A stretch of 64,000 nucleotides of DNA from Sphingobacteriales bacterium (GCA_016711295.1 JADJTE010000016.1:62001-126000), one strand, 5' to 3'. Shown: positions 50,743 to 61,177, numbered from the stretch's first letter. Notes: a model not told the origin generated them from the sequence alone. Program-made: numbers and translations.

Positions 50743-51976
50743 TCAATGACTCAATTTTGGGCTAATTGTTTGGCAGGCGATACCAAACCATATATTGAAA
50801 CCCAAATAGGCAATAGCTGAACTAATGAGCATTATACCTAACCATGGTTGATACCAATAATAATAGAAGGTATTGAGGCTAATGGCGACTAACAGCAGTC
50901 GTGCAAATTCGGCGAATTTAGCCCAGCGACGGTTTTCGGAATATGGCTCCACAAATTTGCATCGACAAGATGATAATGCTTAGAAACAGCACGCGATAGA
51001 ACGCCGAAATGTCCGAAAAATAAGACATGAATGCTATTAAACCTACGACAAGCAGCAAAAATTGGGCAAATACATAGAGGTTGAACAGTGCTGACGTGGA
51101 GGTGGGGCGGCTATCGGGTTGTATGTCGGGAGGGGCTTGGCTGCTGTCATATTCGGCGGGTTGCCAGCCCGGAGGAGCAAACCACATATAGATTTTGTCG
51201 CGCAGGCGGCTATATCGGCGCGATTGTTGCCATAACTCGATATAATAATGTATATTTGCCCAAAACGGATTCCAACTGCGCAGGGGTGTAGTGATGCCAT
51301 AAACGGGTTGTTCGTTTTCTGCTTCAAAGGTGCCAAACCATTTATCCCAAACAATAAACATGCCCGCATGGTTTCGGTCTATATATTGTCGATTGACGGC
51401 ATGGTGTACGCGGTGATGCGAGGGTGTATTCCATACGGCTTCTATCCAAGCAGGCAATTTGCCGATGGCTTCGGTATGAATCCAAAATTGGTATAAAATA
51501 TTTATGCCTGCCGCTGCTGTGAATATCTTGGGGTGGAAACCTACAATAGCTAAGGGTAGAAATAAGAAAAACGACAAAAAGGAATGTAACCACGATTGGC
51601 GCAATGCTACCGATAGATTATAATATTCGCTTTGGTGATGAACAGAATGTGCGCCCCAAAACAAATTGGACTCGTGCCCTAAGCGATGTGCCCAATAAAA
51701 GGCAAAATCGAAAGCCACTAAGCACAGCACAAACGACCACCACGTATTTGGAATATGCCACAACGAAGCATGTTCGTACAGCCATACATAACCGTATAGC
51801 ATTACGGATTTGAGAAACATACTCGTTGCCTGCTGCCCGATGCCAATATTGAGGTTGGTGATGGCATCATTAAATTGATAGCCTTGTTGTTTGTTTTGGC
51901 GATATAGCACCCACCATTCGAGCAAAATAGCCACCAAAAAGAACGGTATGGCAAACAGAATACTAGCTTGATACAT
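50743..51976 (-). CDS. sterol desaturase/fatty acid hydroxylase-family membrane protein (one frameshift)
   Basis: Di-iron membrane hydroxylase. His clusters 'HRLGHE', 'HSVHHQ' and 'HHRVHHAVN' match the eight-His pattern; several membrane spans surround them ('FFLFLPLAIVGFHPKIF'). The first frame ends at 50918; removing one base near 50937-50940 joins 'GAIFENRRWAKFAEF' and a further membrane segment to 50743, total about 410 residues. Likely oxidises an alkyl or sterol-like lipid; alkylglycerol monooxygenase-type function is possible. Confidence 0.88.
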
Positions 51977-52205
51977 GGCAATTATACAGAATTAAACACA
52001 AACAAAAAAATAAATGGTGTGAAGTGCGTTTATTAATCTGCAAAGATAATAAATCGGGCAATTGTTTGCGCTACATTGCCCAAATATACCATACATTTCA
52101 GCATTTTTTGCGAACTTTGCGCCTCGTTTGTGCTGTCGAGATTGGCAAATACTTGCTATTGCCGCTCAAGCACCGTATTACCTAAACCCCAAGTATCCTT
52201 ATCGC

Positions 52206-52931
52206 TTGAAATTTCTAACCAAAATACTACATTTTTTTAGTAGCCAACGCCGCACTATCCAGCAATTGAGCCAACTACTGGGCTATATGCCCGTCAATAT
52301 TGCCATTTATCAATTAGCTTTTAAGCATAGCTCTAAGGCAAGCGACGCACATACGAGCAACGAGCGGCTCGAATATCTGGGCGATTCAGTCTTGGGGGCT
52401 ATTGTAGCAGAATTTTTATTTAAAAAATATCCGCTGCGCGGCGAGGGTTTTTTGACCGAAATGCGCTCTAAAATCGTGAACCGAAAACGCTTGGGCGATA
52501 TAGGTAACAAACTGAACCTACATGATTTTATGGATTATGACCGCTCGTATGTGATGATAAACAGCACTATATTAGGTAATGCCCTCGAAGCACTAATTGG
52601 GGCTATTTATTTAGATGCAGGCTACGAACAAACCCGAACTTTTGTCCATGAACAAATCATTTCGCGCCATATAGACCTCGATAAATTGCAAACAGGCGAC
52701 ATCAATTTCAAAAGCCGATTGTTCGAGTGGGCACAAAAATATGATAAGGACTTGTCGTTTCAGGTAGTAGAAGAAAAATTAGCCAATAAGAGCAGAATAT
52801 TTGTTGTGGGGGCATATATTGATGGCAAAATGCTGGGCAAGGGCGAAGGGCGCAATAAGAAAGATGCACAGAAAGAAGCCGCTCGGCAAGTATATGAAAA
52901 ATTAAAACTAAACACGGATTGGGAAACCTAA
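52206..52931 (+). CDS. rnc: ribonuclease III
   Basis: Cleaves double-stranded RNA in rRNA and mRNA maturation. The signature 'NERLEYLGDSVLG' with catalytic acidic residues, and 'ALEALIGAIYLDAGYE', lead into a C-terminal dsRNA-binding domain ('FKSRLFEWAQKYDKDLSFQV' to 'KKDAQKEAARQVYEKL'). TTG at 52206 gives 242 residues, the normal size. The ATG at 52062 adds 48 residues without homology, and its region contains a GAACTTTG promoter-like box; still, that start cannot be excluded. Confidence 0.92.
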   Translation: MKFLTKILHFFSSQRRTIQQLSQLLGYMPVNIAIYQLAFKHSSKASDAHTSNERLEYLGDSVLGAIVAEFLFKKYPLRGEGFLTEMRSKIVNRKRLGDIGNKLNLHDFMDYDRSYVMINSTILGNALEALIGAIYLDAGYEQTRTFVHEQIISRHIDLDKLQTGDINFKSRLFEWAQKYDKDLSFQVVEEKLANKSRIFVVGAYIDGKMLGKGEGRNKKDAQKEAARQVYEKLKLNTDWET

Positions 52932-53218
52932 ATGCCCCGTCGGGCAGCGAACTTCATATCCAAATGACCAATCGGCAATTGACTTAACTCAGCCTGCAAA
53001 TGTGTTTGTAGGGTACATAATGGTATCTTTGAACAAGCATGGTAAGCCTGTTAGCTTATCACTGCGGGACGTTGGGGTTATAGGCAAATTGATTATTAAA
53101 AACAAAATGTAAAAAGAGTTGCCGCGAATTACACAAATTTACGCGAATGTTTTACTATATCTGACTTTTTTTGAGCGTTTACCTATAAAAGGATTATTGT
53201 GAGCTAAGAATTATTGCT

Positions 53219-53725
53219 TCATTTCTTTAATGCCCATTTCCATAGCAACCCATCGTCAGGGTCGTCAATTACTTCGATTTTTTCAAATCCGCATTTCTTT
53301 AAGACTTTTGTCGAAGGGTTTTCTTCTCCTAACGTATGAGCGACGATTAATTTTACTCTTTCGTCTTGAAACGCATTTTCAATCAATCCATTTGCCATTT
53401 CGCTTGCAAACCCTCGATTGCGGTACGCAGGCGCGATTTCGTAGCCCAATTCTACTATGCCTTCGGAAGTTGGTTTGCCTTTATACCCGCCACTTCCAAT
53501 TAGTTTGTTCTGTTTTTTGAGAATAGGGAAATAAGTCCACCAGCCCTTTTCGTCTGTGTTGGCGGCAAGTTTTTTCTGTGCATATTGCAATGCGTCTATC
53601 CCAAATTCTGTCCAATCATCGGGGACGATAATACCCAATTTTTGGGCAAGGCTACCATTGCCCGCAATGGCAGATTGTAATATTTCGGAGTCGCACGGTA
53701 TAAGTCGTAGGTTTTGGGTTTCCAT
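53219..53725 (-). CDS. GNAT-family acetyltransferase (RimJ/RimL-like)
   Basis: 168 residues. 'METQNLRLIPCDSEIL' start, 'GSGGYKGKPTSEGIVELGYEI' and the acetyl-CoA loop 'RNRGFASEMANGLIENAF', then 'NPSTKVLKKCGFEKI'. Complete single-domain GNAT of unknown acceptor. Flanked by non-coding gaps, so likely a monocistronic gene. Confidence 0.9.
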   Translation of the reverse strand: METQNLRLIPCDSEILQSAIAGNGSLAQKLGIIVPDDWTEFGIDALQYAQKKLAANTDEKGWWTYFPILKKQNKLIGSGGYKGKPTSEGIVELGYEIAPAYRNRGFASEMANGLIENAFQDERVKLIVAHTLGEENPSTKVLKKCGFEKIEVIDDPDDGLLWKWALKK

Positions 53726-53867
53726 TGGTCGTTAGGATAATTATTTTGTGTTGGAGAATACGTGCAAATGGTATTGCTGCAAACATAGGCAAATATCCTC
53801 GAACTACCAAGATTTGTTCTTCTTTTTAGGATAAAAACGTATTCTTTTGTGCAAACCTAAAAACGAT

Positions 53868-53894
53868 AGCCTACGATATTTTGAATCGTAGGCT
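53868..53894 (-). terminator. hairpin terminator for the lipoprotein gene at 53952
   Basis: 10-bp perfect stem AGCCTACGAT (53868-53877) / ATCGTAGGCT (53885-53894) with a 7-base loop; on the minus strand it is followed by ATCGTTTTTAGG. It sits 58 bp after the stop of the minus-strand lipoprotein gene. Confidence 0.72.
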
Positions 53895-53951
53895 TGGCAA
53901 ATGTGTTTAAGGATAGAACAAAATTTTTTCGAGTGTAGGCAAATAGGTTTT

Positions 53952-54527
53952 TTACAAATAATCATCCACCTTAAACTCGATGGTCATTAAGCTGATATGA
54001 TTTTTAAAATATAGACTATCTGCCGAGAATGAACCTTGAGAGTCGAACTCAACATTCAGATAAAAATCGATGTCGCCCGGACCATCTCCGAATGCTTGCT
54101 TTAATCCAATTTCGAGGTCTCCTTTATAATAGTGCGGACCGGGCGTAATGGTGCCGTCTACTAAAATTAAATCATCGGTAAATGCCGACCAATAGGCTTC
54201 TCCGAATATTTTCATGGGCAATGGCTGAATGGAATCGGAAGGTACTACGGTATATTCGATTTTTAAATGCTTTTTGGTGCAAACGTTAATTCGGTTGTAT
54301 CCACTAAAAAATTGCACTTTGCTCCCGCCAGGAGAGTAGTAGTAATATACTACTGTTTCGTTGGAAAATGGATAGTTGAAGGGTTTTAGTCCATCCCCAG
54401 CAGGAATATTGACCATGTGTGTAACCAATTCTGTCCCTGCGTCGCAGGCACCGTCTCCTGTGCAGGAATTGAGGGTCAAGACCGAAATGGTTGCTCCGAA
54501 AAAAGTAATTAAGTAGGCGAGTCTCAT
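53952..54527 (-). CDS. lipoprotein of unknown function
   Basis: 191 residues with lipobox 'LTLNSC' near residue 22, then 'TGDGACDAGTELVTHMVN'. The rest alternates short strands with aromatic residues ('FNYPFSNETVVYYYYSPGG'), suggesting a beta-sandwich. No catalytic motif recognised. Single gene with a hairpin terminator; probably outer-membrane anchored. Confidence 0.82.
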   Translation of the reverse strand: MRLAYLITFFGATISVLTLNSCTGDGACDAGTELVTHMVNIPAGDGLKPFNYPFSNETVVYYYYSPGGSKVQFFSGYNRINVCTKKHLKIEYTVVPSDSIQPLPMKIFGEAYWSAFTDDLILVDGTITPGPHYYKGDLEIGLKQAFGDGPGDIDFYLNVEFDSQGSFSADSLYFKNHISLMTIEFKVDDYL

Positions 54528-54785
54528 ATCTTGTTATATTTAGCGTGAACAGATGCCATATTGATTATTGCCATTCGGTGCGGTTGTTATTGAGTGGTAA
54601 TAGCAGTCTGTAAAAAAAATAATCCTCATTTGTTCGATAATGGATTATTGCATAACAAATATACGCCAAATTTTCCGAAATTGTTAAGTATTTTTCATTT
54701 TTTTTTTGAAAAGGCATAATAACTCCTACACCATGCAGTATTCCCGTATGGTGTTTCTTAGAATGGAAAGATACCAATGATGTGT

Positions 54786-55967
54786 CTATCGCAATTTGAC
54801 CACTTCGCCGCCCGAAGCATTGGCTTGGGCGAGCTGTGGATTGAGGCGGTTGAGCTTTTTGAGTTGTATCCCAAAGCGTTGCGCCACGTCATACAGCGAT
54901 TCGCCCGTTTGAGCGGTATAGGTATGGTGCCCTTTGGCGGCTTGTTTTTGTTTGGGTGCTAAAAAAATGGGGAGTCCTGCCTTAAATCTCAATCCATGGT
55001 CAAGTTCGTTGTATTGATACAGCTTTTTCATGGGTATGCCATACAAATAGGCTACATAAAATACCGACAACTCTTTGTTGGCAATCAGGGCGTGGGTATT
55101 ATTTACCAATAGCTCGCGCACGTCTAAAGCATTGGTGGCGGGTGCTTGGTCGGCAGAGGAGTTGGTGGGCAGCGGGGCTTGTGCTAAGGCAATAAATTTT
55201 TTGACTAACGTGGCTTCTTGGGTAGGGGCTTGGGTGGTGCTTGCTTGGGTGGTCGCGGGTGTGGGCGCGGATTCGGTGTTTGGGGGGCGAAATATTCTTA
55301 CAGGCTCTCCTTGCGGCAGGGGCTTGGTTGTTGCAGGTTTTTGGGTAGTAGCTGCATTTTTATACATAGCAGACATGGCAATAGGCGAGCGAGGTGCCTC
55401 GCCTTTTTGTTTTGCCAATACAACATCATCGTATTGATATAGCTCGTAGCGTTCTATCAGAGCAATGAGCGATTCGGCATATCGGGCATTAGTGGCATAG
55501 CCGCCTTCTTTCAGCCCATAAGCCCAGCCAAAATAGTCGCGTTTGTCCAGCTCGAACAAGTGTACATAATTTTGCTTGGGGTGATAGCGCAAAAACATCG
55601 AATGGTCTCTGAACGAATCGGCTGCTGTAAGGTATCGCCTAAAACATTCTTGGGGCGCGTCGTCGTCGACCAAAATAGTGTCGCCAACCCAATAATCTTT
55701 GCATTTAATGCCGAAATGATTCCTACCTGTGTTTGATAGGCGGCTGGTTCCATATTCGGTTTCGAGCATACCTTGCGCCAATTTGATGCTCGCAGGCACG
55801 CCCATGCTAATCATTTCGTCCATAGCTAATTGTTTGTATTTTTCTATATATTCATGGGCACGCCAATCATTTTCATTGCCTAAACAAGCGGCTTGCATAT
55901 AAGCCACTGACAATACAAGTACTAAGAGACAAAAACGCATCATAAAACGAATAAGAATAGCGGACAT
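54786..55967 (-). CDS. glucosaminidase (GH73-like) with C-terminal LysM peptidoglycan-binding domain
   Basis: Start taken at ATG 55967; the ATG pair at 55943/55940 is equally good for the signal peptide (MRFCLLVLVLSVAYMQA). The GH73/FlgJ-type domain spans about residues 50-190: 'MGVPASIKLAQGMLETEYGTSRLS' contains the catalytic Glu, with 'NHFGIKCK' and 'AYGLKEGGYATNARYA'. A Pro/Thr/Ala/Gln-rich linker follows, then a LysM-like repeat pair ending 'YTAQTGESLYDVAQRFGIQLKKL'. Hydrolyses peptidoglycan glycan strands in the periplasm, for wall growth or division. Standard Bacteroidota arrangement. Confidence 0.9.
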   Translation of the reverse strand: MSAILIRFMMRFCLLVLVLSVAYMQAACLGNENDWRAHEYIEKYKQLAMDEMISMGVPASIKLAQGMLETEYGTSRLSNTGRNHFGIKCKDYWVGDTILVDDDAPQECFRRYLTAADSFRDHSMFLRYHPKQNYVHLFELDKRDYFGWAYGLKEGGYATNARYAESLIALIERYELYQYDDVVLAKQKGEAPRSPIAMSAMYKNAATTQKPATTKPLPQGEPVRIFRPPNTESAPTPATTQASTTQAPTQEATLVKKFIALAQAPLPTNSSADQAPATNALDVRELLVNNTHALIANKELSVFYVAYLYGIPMKKLYQYNELDHGLRFKAGLPIFLAPKQKQAAKGHHTYTAQTGESLYDVAQRFGIQLKKLNRLNPQLAQANASGGEVVKLR

Positions 55968-56058
55968 GGTTTGGAGATAAAAAAAATTGATGGCAAGGTA
56001 TTGCAAAATTACAAATAGAATGTGAACCTATCGAAGGTTTAGAGTTGTTTTTTTCTGC

Positions 56059-56605
56059 TTATCGGCTCACCCATTTTATTTCTTCTGCTCCCACCTGCAA
56101 GGCAATACTTCGCGAGAGCATGAACAAATAATCGGATAAACGGTTGAGATAATGAATTACTAAGGGCGACACCCATTCGTGGTCGGCAAGTGCTACGCAG
56201 AGGCGTTCGGCGCGGCGGCATACGCAACGCGCTATATGACAAGTAGAAACGGCGACATGGCCGCCGGGCAATAAAAAATGGCGCAGTGGTGGCAATAAGG
56301 CATCTAATCGGTCAATTTCGCGTTCGAGTAGCTGTTATGTCTGTTTCGGCGATAGGCGGTGGCACGGCTTTGGTTTTTTCGGGATTAGTGGCTAAATTTG
56401 CCCCCACGACGAAGAGCATATTTTGTACGTCGTGCAAGAAAGCACGGTGTTCGGTGTCGGTCAGGTGGTCGCGCAGCAAACCTACGTGGGCATTTAGCTC
56501 GTCGGTTGTGCCATAGGTTTCGATGCGCAAATGGGCTTTTGATACACGCCCTCCGCCAAACAGCATTGTGCTACCGTCGTCGCCGGTTTTAGTATAAATT
56601 TTCAT
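56059..56605 (-). CDS. PduO-type cob(I)alamin adenosyltransferase (one frameshift)
   Basis: Makes adenosylcobalamin from cob(I)alamin and ATP. N-terminal 'KIYTKTGDDGSTMLFGGGRVSK' is the ATP-binding loop; 'YGTTDELNAHVGLLRD' and the C-terminal 'RAERLCVALADHEWVSPLVIHYLNRLSDYLF' are conserved. The two halves are in different frames, joined near 56325-56335, giving about 181 residues, normal for the family. No B12-dependent enzyme is in the window. Confidence 0.9.
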
Positions 56606-56640
56606 GGGTCAAAAAGAGATTTCAACAAAACAGAACAATC

Positions 56641-58098
56641 ATGTCCTTATACAGTTTATCGTTTCCGCGTCTTAGTTTATCGCTCACCTACCGATATTGC
56701 TGCCTTGTCGTTTATCTGCAATTAGGGAATTTGATAAGCGGTGATACACTTCACGCCCAGAATAATGGTATTCCACTGCCACCTTCGCCACCTGTGCAAT
56801 ACCAACGCCCAAAAACGCTGCAATATACGAACATGGTGTATAAAGACGATATTCGGAGCGTGATTTTTGCTATTTCCGACCAAAATTTGCTGCGCGAGCT
56901 ATCCGACCCCATCATTCCACTCAACGGACGGCTACAATTGTCGCTCAGTTTTGACGAAATGGGCAGCATTGCCCAAAATTATAGCTATACTGTAGAGCAT
57001 TGCACCCACGATTGGCAGCCCTCCGACCTAAATACATTTGACTATATAGAAGGATTTACGCGCAACGATATTACCGACTATCGCTATTCATTTGCCCTTA
57101 CGCAGCCCTACGTACACTATCGCCTCGAACTACCTAATAGCGACCTTCGTTTGACTAAATCTGGCAATTATCTACTCAAAATTTATGCCAATGATTCGCC
57201 CGACCAATTAGTGCTTACTCGTCGTTTTGTAGTCTATGAGAGCCATGTTGCGGCTGCCGTCACGATACGACCTGCTACTGCCGCGCCTTTTTTCCGTAGC
57301 CACCAAAGATTAGAGTTTCGCCTCAATATCGATGATTGGAACGCGTCGAACCCCATAGACCAACTCAACGTCAGTGTCTTACAAAACGGACGCTGGGATA
57401 ATGCCGTCATTGGGCTGAAACCTACCTTTATCAATGCACGCGAGTTAGTTTATTCGCCCGACCTACAAACGACCTTTGCAGCAGGCAACGAATTTAGGTT
57501 TGCCGACCTACGCACCGTCCGCAGTTGCGGGGCGCGGGTAGCACGCATCGACCGAAGCGATGCCCAAATAGATGCCTATATAGCCATAGACAATACGCAA
57601 CACAGCGAAACGAAACGCTTTCATCTATATAGCACCGACCTAAATGGCAAATACTTTATCGGTATCAACGACGGTAGCTTTTATAACCGCTTAGATGCCG
57701 ACTACCTCAAAGCCCATTTTACGCTGCCCATGCCACAGCCCTTTCCGAACGCAAAAGTATATCTGTTCGGGGCTTTGAGCGATTGGGATATCCGCCCCGA
57801 ATTTGAAGTGCCCTACAACCCCAAAATGGGTGCGTATGAAGCAGCTATTTGGCTCAAACAAGGTTTCTACGACTACCAATACGCCCTTGTTGCCGATATG
57901 CCCGACAGTGCTATGCCGCAAAGACCGTATATCAATACCGATTTGACCGAGGGCAATTATTTTGCTACCGAAAACGTTTATTATATCCTTACCTATTTCC
58001 GCGCTTATGATATACTTGACTATGACCGTGTGATAGGCTTTAAATGTGTCAATTCAGGTATGGGCACGCTGTTCGACATCAATTATCGCTGCGATTAG
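56641..58098 (+). CDS. type IX secretion system plug-domain protein (DUF5103)
   Basis: 485 residues. N-terminal signal-like hydrophobic stretch; then 'LQYTNMVYKDDIRSVIF', 'IIPLNGRLQLSLSFDEMG', 'YSYTVEHCTHDWQPSDL' and 'NTFDYIEGFTRNDITDYRYSF', the recognisable DUF5103 core. Proteins of this domain include the plug of the outer-membrane type IX translocon. It therefore fits with the type B sorting domain on the large protein at 2.6-9 kb. Starts 35 bp from the divergent adenosyltransferase gene. Confidence 0.88.
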   Translation: MSLYSLSFPRLSLSLTYRYCCLVVYLQLGNLISGDTLHAQNNGIPLPPSPPVQYQRPKTLQYTNMVYKDDIRSVIFAISDQNLLRELSDPIIPLNGRLQLSLSFDEMGSIAQNYSYTVEHCTHDWQPSDLNTFDYIEGFTRNDITDYRYSFALTQPYVHYRLELPNSDLRLTKSGNYLLKIYANDSPDQLVLTRRFVVYESHVAAAVTIRPATAAPFFRSHQRLEFRLNIDDWNASNPIDQLNVSVLQNGRWDNAVIGLKPTFINARELVYSPDLQTTFAAGNEFRFADLRTVRSCGARVARIDRSDAQIDAYIAIDNTQHSETKRFHLYSTDLNGKYFIGINDGSFYNRLDADYLKAHFTLPMPQPFPNAKVYLFGALSDWDIRPEFEVPYNPKMGAYEAAIWLKQGFYDYQYALVADMPDSAMPQRPYINTDLTEGNYFATENVYYILTYFRAYDILDYDRVIGFKCVNSGMGTLFDINYRCD

Positions 58099-58210
58099 CC
58101 GATAAATTTCTACCTTTGCATCTTAAAAGGAAGATACCGATTCAAACAAACCGTAAATATATAGACATCGGGTTGATATCAAGGCAAATAAACCCACCCG
58201 ACTTTGAAAA

Positions 58211-58939
58211 ATGAGACACCTACCCAACTTTATTACACTGCTCAACCTATTTTTGGGGTGTATAGCTATCGTATGTGCTATGAATGGCAACCTCAATGCT
58301 GTGCCCTACTTGGTAGCAGGGGCTGCGCTGGCTGATTTTGCCGACGGATTTACGGCGCGTTTGTTACACGTATCATCGCCTATGGGTTTGCAACTCGATT
58401 CATTAGCCGATATGGTTACGTTCGGCGTAGTACCAGGCGTAACTATGTACCGCCTACTACAACAAGCCCACGGCGGTAGTGCAGAAGCTACCTTGGGACA
58501 AACCCTACCCGCATTTATCATTACGGTATTCTCTGCCCTACGTTTGGCAAAATTCAATATCGACGAACGCCAAATAGATGGCTTTATCGGATTGCCCACT
58601 CCTGCCAATACGCTATTTGTCGTATCGCTGATATGGGTAGCGGCGGGCACTACGATATGGAGTACTTGCTTACACCAGCCTATGGTTTTATACGGCATAA
58701 CACTATTGTTTTCCTATTTACTTGTTGCTGAACTACCGATGTTGAGCAACAAAATTAAACATTGGGGCATTAAAGGCAACGAAACACGCCTCATATTTTT
58801 GGCGGGAGTGATAATCCTGCTCGCTTTTTGGGGTATAGTAGGCATATCGGCATCGGTTTTATGGTATGTACTATTGTCTTTGATACTGAAATACCTGCCG
58901 CAACGCTTTCTGCCAGGCAATACTCCCAAAAATAGGTAA
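58211..58939 (+). CDS. pssA: CDP-diacylglycerol-serine O-phosphatidyltransferase
   Basis: Makes phosphatidylserine, precursor of phosphatidylethanolamine, in the inner membrane. 242 residues, several membrane spans. The CDP-alcohol phosphotransferase motif is complete: 'DFADGFTARLLHVSSPMGLQ' continuing with LDSLAD. 'LPNFITLLNLFLGCIAI' is the typical N-terminus and 'IGLPTPANTLF' follows. Stop is 8 bp from an inverted-repeat element. Confidence 0.93.
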   Translation: MRHLPNFITLLNLFLGCIAIVCAMNGNLNAVPYLVAGAALADFADGFTARLLHVSSPMGLQLDSLADMVTFGVVPGVTMYRLLQQAHGGSAEATLGQTLPAFIITVFSALRLAKFNIDERQIDGFIGLPTPANTLFVVSLIWVAAGTTIWSTCLHQPMVLYGITLLFSYLLVAELPMLSNKIKHWGIKGNETRLIFLAGVIILLAFWGIVGISASVLWYVLLSLILKYLPQRFLPGNTPKNR

Positions 58940-58946
58940 AAAAACA

Positions 58947-59255
58947 GCAACTATTTAGGGTATGGGTTTTGGGTATGGGGTAATGAGCAATACTTATCTA
59001 ATAATGCCTGACATCGCTGCATATTTGATTAGTTCCCCCTACAAGGCTAAATAGTTACATCGTTTCTTAAAATGCCGTAGGCATGTTATATTGGTAGCAT
59101 CAGGCAGATCCGATTCTTAGAATGCCGTAGGTATGGCATTTAACAGCAGGATTGTATTTTGTGCTGATATTTCTTTGCTACCGATGTTTTATCCATAGCG
59201 GGATTGGGGAGTCATTTCTTAGCACTAAAATGCTTGGTGCCGCCTAAATAGTTAC
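58947..59255. mobile_element. compound GTAACTATTTAG-TIR element
   Basis: Starts GCAACTATTTAG (one mismatch) at 58947, with an internal CTAAATAGTTAC at 59058 and the outer right end CCTAAATAGTTAC at 59255. The first about 220 bp match 19924-20140, including the paired 'atgccgtaggcat'-like hairpins. The last 110 bp differ from that copy. No target duplication seen. Fills most of the pssA-DUF4349 gap. Confidence 0.82.
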
Positions 59256-59342
59256 AATAATTTGATGGATAGACACCTATGACGCAGAAAAACGCATTTT
59301 TACTTCAAAATCGATTTCTTACCCTCAATAGGCTTTGGACGT

Positions 59343-60290
59343 ATGCAATTACCTCAATTTTTTTATGCCTTTGGCATTTGTAGCTTGCTACTAATTATAG
59401 CTTGTAGCAATAGTGGCAGTAGCTTTGCCGACAAACAGGAGTCGGCTGTTGCTTTGGAAAATTTGCCCCCACCACCTGCGGAAGATGCCTCGCGACCCGA
59501 GAGTGGTGAAGCAGCAGCAGAACCCAATAATCCATACGCTACACGACAGGTAGTGTCGGCGGTATCGACAGCCCAAGTCGCCCCCATATCGCCCAAAATC
59601 ATCAAAACCGCCGATATCTCGTACCAAGTAGATAACTATCGCCAAGCCTGTATACATATTGCCAATACGGTAGCTAATATGGGCGGGCGCGTTGCCACCG
59701 AAAGAGAAACCCGTAGCGCACATTCGCTCAACAACCAATTTGTCATTCGCATAGACCCAAGCCGATTCGATTCCTTGGTCGAGCGTTTGGTAGAGCCTGC
59801 CATTTATATACAACATAAACGAATAAATAGCGAGGACATTACCGAGCAATTTGTAGATTTGGAGGCGCGTTTGACAACCCGCAGAGCCGTAGAAGAACGC
59901 TATATAGCGATATTAAAACAAGCCAAAACCATCAAAGAAATCTTAGATGTAGAGGAACAATTGCGCCAAATTCGCGAAGACATAGACGCTGCCGAGGGCA
60001 AACTGCGCTATCTAAAAGCTCGCATTGGCGAAAGCACTATCAACCTGACTATATACGAAGAGCTACCTTACCAACGTATGCCCGAACAAAGCTTTTTTGG
60101 ACGATTGGCTAAGGCTTTCGCCGAAGGTTGGCATGGCTTATTAGAGATAATACTCGGCTTGGTGTCGGCTTGGTCTTTCTTGCTCATGTTAGCTTTGGCG
60201 GTATGGCTCTTGCGCCGTTGGTGGAAAAAACGCCAATCTGCCAGACCCAATACCAACACTGCCGCACCCTCCGAGAGAAACCATAGTTAG
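59343..60290 (+). CDS. DUF4349 lipoprotein with coiled coil and C-terminal membrane anchor
   Basis: 315 residues. Lipobox 'LLLIIACS' near residue 21, Pro/Glu/Ala-rich spacer, then DUF4349 ('KIIKTADISYQVDNY', 'FVIRIDPSRFDSLVERL', 'SEDITEQFVDLEARL'). A coiled coil ('ILDVEEQLRQIREDIDAAEG') follows, then a membrane segment (about 270-292) and a basic tail. Predicted envelope protein; function unknown. Followed by a strong terminator. Confidence 0.9.
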   Translation: MQLPQFFYAFGICSLLLIIACSNSGSSFADKQESAVALENLPPPPAEDASRPESGEAAAEPNNPYATRQVVSAVSTAQVAPISPKIIKTADISYQVDNYRQACIHIANTVANMGGRVATERETRSAHSLNNQFVIRIDPSRFDSLVERLVEPAIYIQHKRINSEDITEQFVDLEARLTTRRAVEERYIAILKQAKTIKEILDVEEQLRQIREDIDAAEGKLRYLKARIGESTINLTIYEELPYQRMPEQSFFGRLAKAFAEGWHGLLEIILGLVSAWSFLLMLALAVWLLRRWWKKRQSARPNTNTAAPSERNHS

Positions 60291-60328
60291 CGTATCGCTG
60301 CCATGGGCACGTGGTGAATTGGGTATTT

Positions 60329-60363
60329 ACATAGCCCGCGATGATTTAAATCGTGGGCTATGT
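60329..60363 (+). terminator. hairpin terminator after the DUF4349 gene
   Basis: 14-bp stem ACATAGCCCGCGAT (60329-60342) / ATCGTGGGCTATGT (60350-60363), one G-T pair, 7-base loop, followed by TTTGATT. 39 bp after the stop codon. Confidence 0.75.
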
Positions 60364-60508
60364 TTGATTATGCTATTCTATGAATAGATGTATGCTTTTT
60401 TCTCTCAAGAGCTATTTATTTGTCCCTTAAACAGTAAAGCGATAGTGCGCAAAGTTACATTGCCGAAACACTAATTTGGACAGACAATGCCACGAGCGGG
60501 ACAGGGCC

Positions 60509-60886
60509 TTACTTGGATTTGCTAAATAGATAGCGCGTCATATAGATGCCAGGACCTTGTGTCTCTGATGGGCTTTGTACGCCCGAATTGACAAATTCGA
60601 GTGTCCACCCTTCGGCGACAAGAGCATTTATTTTTTGTAAAACATCTTCATCGTTGTCTTTGATATTGCCAAAATTGATGCCCACCAAACTATAAAAATT
60701 GCGCAAATCCTCTTCGGATTGCTGCCCGTCGGGGCGGCTAATCATCATGCGCGACCGCCCTAAACCACCTGGAATAATCGATTCTACAGTAGTTAAAAAT
60801 AGGTATTGCTTGGCAACTTGCGCCCAAAGGGCTTCGCTACTCAATAGGCAACCCAATAAAGCAGCTATACATATTGCTTTTTTCAT
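60509..60886 (-). CDS. small exported protein of unknown function
   Basis: Start at ATG 60886 (MKKAICIAALLGCLLSSEALWAQ), a clean signal peptide; the frame to 60919 adds 11 residues. About 125 residues; core 'LTTVESIIPGGLGRSRMMIS', 'YSLVGINFGN' and 'GVQSPSETQGPGIYMTRYLF'. I recognise this as a recurrent Bacteroidota periplasmic family without an assigned role. AT-rich DNA of 250 bp lies upstream. Confidence 0.8.
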   Translation of the reverse strand: MKKAICIAALLGCLLSSEALWAQVAKQYLFLTTVESIIPGGLGRSRMMISRPDGQQSEEDLRNFYSLVGINFGNIKDNDEDVLQKINALVAEGWTLEFVNSGVQSPSETQGPGIYMTRYLFSKSK

Positions 60887-61177
60887 GTAAAAAATGATTT
60901 TGGGGTTAGAGTTATTCAATCATGGGGTTGCTTTAAACAGAATACATTATGAACGAAATAGTTTTTTTATAGATATAATTTCCTGATTACCAAATAATTA
61001 TATCCTTATTTTATTTGTATTTATAAACAACAATGAATAAATTTTATTTTAAAAAATACCTATAAGTAGAATATTGCCTCGATTTAGATAAGCGGAATAC
61101 CAGAGATATAGGAGGCTTGGGAGATAAGAGGCTTAGGATAATGCGGCTGGGTTGATTGTTTTGTTTATATATTTATT

